Shown here piece by piece: positions 62,224 to 64,000 of a stretch of 64,000 nucleotides of DNA. Origin of the DNA: PFJX01 sp031426735. GTDB taxonomy: Bacteria > Pseudomonadota > Gammaproteobacteria > Burkholderiales > Thiobacillaceae. Every line of letters begins with the position of its first letter. Within the stretch, counting starts at the first letter, position 1. Below the pieces are notes generated by a model. That model did no database searches. It saw only the letters and a list, made by a program, of their open reading frames with translations, and had not been told where the DNA came from. The stretch lies in the NCBI GenBank assembly GCA_031426735.1, contig JASJPK010000048.1, forward strand, positions 62,001-126,000, in the 5' to 3' direction. A program made the position numbers and the translations under genes.

Positions 62224-64000
62224 AGCGACTGCGGTCGGCCAGCCAGGCGCGCCAACCGCCGTAAGTCGTGATGTCTTCCGCATCGGCCACGCCGAGGCCT
62301 TCGCAGATGAAGCCGTTCACTGTCGTGCCATCCGCCAGTTCCAGCTTGCCGATGCCGAGTGGCGCGGGAATGCCGGCGACGAAGGAGCCGAACTGGCTGG
62401 CGGGCATTTCCCACACTTCGCAAGCGATGGCTGCGCCGCCTTCCGAGACCTGGATCAGGCCTGGGCGTTTGCCGTCGGGCAGCGCGTAGAAACGGTATTT
62501 CGGCGCGGTCTGCGTGGCTTCGAGCAGGCGGGCCTGGCGTTGCGTGAGCTGGAAATTCAGCGGCAGGCCGGACAGGTGGGCGCCGACCACGGCGACCTTG
62601 ATCTGGCTGCTGGGATGCAAGTTCAAGGTTTCTGTCGCCGGCAGACCATGTTGCGTGGCGCCGAGTTTGTCGCTGGTTATCCGCTGTAGTCGCGCGGCCA
62701 GATGCAGCAAGGGCGCATCCTGATGCGGCGGCGCGATCAGCGTGACGCCGAATGGCAGGCCATCCGCCTGAAACCCGGCCGGAACGGCGGTGGCAGCCAG
62801 ATCCAGCAGGTTCATGAAGTTGGTGTAGTAACCCAGATTGGCGTTCAGGCGAATCGGGTCGGCCTGCATTTCCGCGACGGTGTAGATCGTGCCGGCGGTC
62901 GGCGTCAGCAGCACGTCGATGTTGTTCCAGACCGTGTCGCATTGCGCTTTCAGCGCGCGCAACCGGTAAAGACCAGCGAAGGCGTCGGCGGCGGTTTGCG
63001 TTTTGCCGCCGGCGATGATTTCGCGCACTGGCAGGAAAACCTGATCGGCGTGCGCGTCAAAGAAGTCGCGGATGGCTAGGTAGCGTTCCGCCACCCAGGC
63101 GCCGCCGTAGAGCAGGCGGGCGGTTTCCAGAAACGGCGCCAGGTCGATTTCGACTGGGACGCCGCCGAGAGATTGCATTCGCTCCACGCTTGCCTCGAAC
63201 AGCCACGCTGCCTCGGTATTGCCGAAGAATTCCAGGTCTTTCGCCAGCGGTACGCCGAAACGGAAGCCGGCGGCGCGGCCGAAATCGTAGCCGTGTGCGG
63301 CCAATGGACGCGAAAAAGGGTCTTGCGGATCATGACCGGCCGTCACCGCCAACACGCGTTCTGCATCCTCGGCGGTCAGCGCGAAGATCGACACTGCATC
63401 GAGCGAGCGGCAGGCCGGCACGACGCCGCGCGTCGACAGCGCGCCGCAACTCGGCTTGTGCCCGATCAGGTTGTTGAACGCCGCCGGCACGCGGCCGGAA
63501 CCGGCGGTATCGGTGCCCAGCGAAAAACTGGCCAGACCCAGCGCCACCGCCACGGCGGAACCGGAACTGGAGCCGCCGGAAATGTAGTCCGGGTTGAACG
63601 CATTGCGGCAGGCGCCGTAGGGCGAGCGCGTGCCGTTCAAGCCGGTGGCGAACTGGTCGAGATTGGTCTTGCCGAGCGGGATCGCGCCGGCGTCGATCAG
63701 ACGTTGCACTACCGGTGCCGATGCGGCCGGCGTGTAGGCGTAGGCCGGGCAGCCCGCCGTGGTCGGCAGACCGGCCAGGTCGATGTTGTCCTTGATCGCG
63801 AACGGAATGCCATACAGCGGCAGGTCGTTCTTGCCCGCGAGGCCGGCGGCATAGGCGTGCAACGTGTCGGCGTCGAGGCGGCTGATCCAGATCGCGTGCG
63901 GGTCATCGCCCTGCATGGGTGGCAGCAGATGCTCCACCAGTTGCATCGGCGTCAGTTCGCCGCTGCGATACAGGCGTTGCAGGTTGGCAATGTTGAGGCT
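62213..64000 (-). CDS. atzF: Allophanate hydrolase (AtzF-like), 5' end outside the window
   Basis: A partial amidase-signature enzyme; the frame is open to the window edge, reading SLNIANLQRLYRSGELTP upstream, so the N-terminal few residues are missing. Amidase motifs: catalytic Lys in PFAIKDNIDLAG, the Gly/Ser-rich SGGSSSGSAVAVALG, and GTDTAGSGRVPA. The C-terminal domain (about 440-577) with KVAVVGAHLSGLPLN and YGGWRAWL distinguishes allophanate hydrolases (AtzF/DUR2) from ordinary amidases; it decarboxylates the product. Allophanate hydrolase completes urea or cyanuric acid breakdown, so urea carboxylase genes may lie beyond the window. Confidence 0.92.
   Translation of the reverse strand, partial: SLNIANLQRLYRSGELTPMQLVEHLLPPMQGDDPHAIWISRLDADTLHAYAAGLAGKNDLPLYGIPFAIKDNIDLAGLPTTAGCPAYAYTPAASAPVVQRLIDAGAIPLGKTNLDQFATGLNGTRSPYGACRNAFNPDYISGGSSSGSAVAVALGLASFSLGTDTAGSGRVPAAFNNLIGHKPSCGALSTRGVVPACRSLDAVSIFALTAEDAERVLAVTAGHDPQDPFSRPLAAHGYDFGRAAGFRFGVPLAKDLEFFGNTEAAWLFEASVERMQSLGGVPVEIDLAPFLETARLLYGGAWVAERYLAIRDFFDAHADQVFLPVREIIAGGKTQTAADAFAGLYRLRALKAQCDTVWNNIDVLLTPTAGTIYTVAEMQADPIRLNANLGYYTNFMNLLDLAATAVPAGFQADGLPFGVTLIAPPHQDAPLLHLAARLQRITSDKLGATQHGLPATETLNLHPSSQIKVAVVGAHLSGLPLNFQLTQRQARLLEATQTAPKYRFYALPDGKRPGLIQVSEGGAAIACEVWEMPASQFGSFVAGIPAPLGIGKLELADGTTVNGFICEGLGVADAEDITTYGGWRAWLADRSRFSA

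Overview
The window looks like a chromosome segment of a GC-rich betaproteobacterium, probably in the Rhodocyclales/Nitrosomonadales neighbourhood. This is inferred from gene content and was not tested by any search. Supporting features are two PEP-CTERM proteins, the rsmI/yraN/diaA/dolP-like block, a TPP-riboswitch thiC, a CxxCH-type haem sensor coupled to c-di-GMP enzymes, dRS3-like repeats and GTAG-headed REP elements. There is no rRNA, one tRNA (Leu-UAA), no CRISPR, no prophage and no intact insertion sequence.

Layout. 0-5 kb: secreted DUF302 and rhodanese proteins, then a dolP-like/diaA/yraN block facing rsmI-pyrC. 5-11 kb: PEP-CTERM protein, a NERD-nuclease/UvrD-like helicase convergent with a WYL regulator, a CobW-type GTPase, and a second PEP-CTERM protein behind a textbook 7-1-7 Fur box. 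11-16 kb: an exported caspase-fold protein whose catalytic Cys is Ala, transcribed divergently from an exported TPR-CHAT protein with its His/Cys dyad intact; a perfect dyad lies in the 65-bp gap between them. 16-22 kb: AmpG-like permease, a GlyGly-CTERM-like subtilisin with a small lipoprotein partner, an AcuI-like reductase and a metallo-beta-lactamase-fold hydrolase. 22-28 kb: an arsenic island on the minus strand (arsR, two arsC, acr3, a degenerate MBL protein, arsP-like permease, small Cys-tailed protein, arsM, small thioredoxin), interrupted by three tandem copies of a REP pair plus the 3' end of the MBL gene. 28-35 kb: CMD-Rieske fusion, hypothetical genes, a periplasmic protein built of twelve 12-13-residue repeats, an HExxH protein, SelO and a HipBA module with operators.

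35-58 kb is almost entirely signal transduction: a 7TM diguanylate cyclase, thiC with its riboswitch, a haem-sensor/PAS/GGDEF/EAL protein, a 1200-residue BTAD/cyclase-like/AAA/TPR regulator, a REC/degenerate-GGDEF/EAL protein, two chemoreceptors with CheW, STAS and a receiver lacking its phospho-Asp (no CheA, CheR or CheB in view), then a four-gene relay (CHASE-PAS-GAF kinase, Rcp1-type regulator, REC-kinase, NarL-type regulator). 58-64 kb: tRNA-Leu, dsbA, SPOR protein, argS, a REP-associated tyrosine transposase (RAYT) and the 3' part of an allophanate hydrolase.

The strongest candidates for unusual biology are the pseudocaspase/TPR-CHAT divergent pair, the REP/RAYT system with REP-linked gene-tail cassettes and REP-supplied stop codons, the CheA-less receptor cassette with a pseudo-receiver, and the 13-residue-repeat periplasmic protein. 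Domain calls come from reading motifs by eye; no database search was run.
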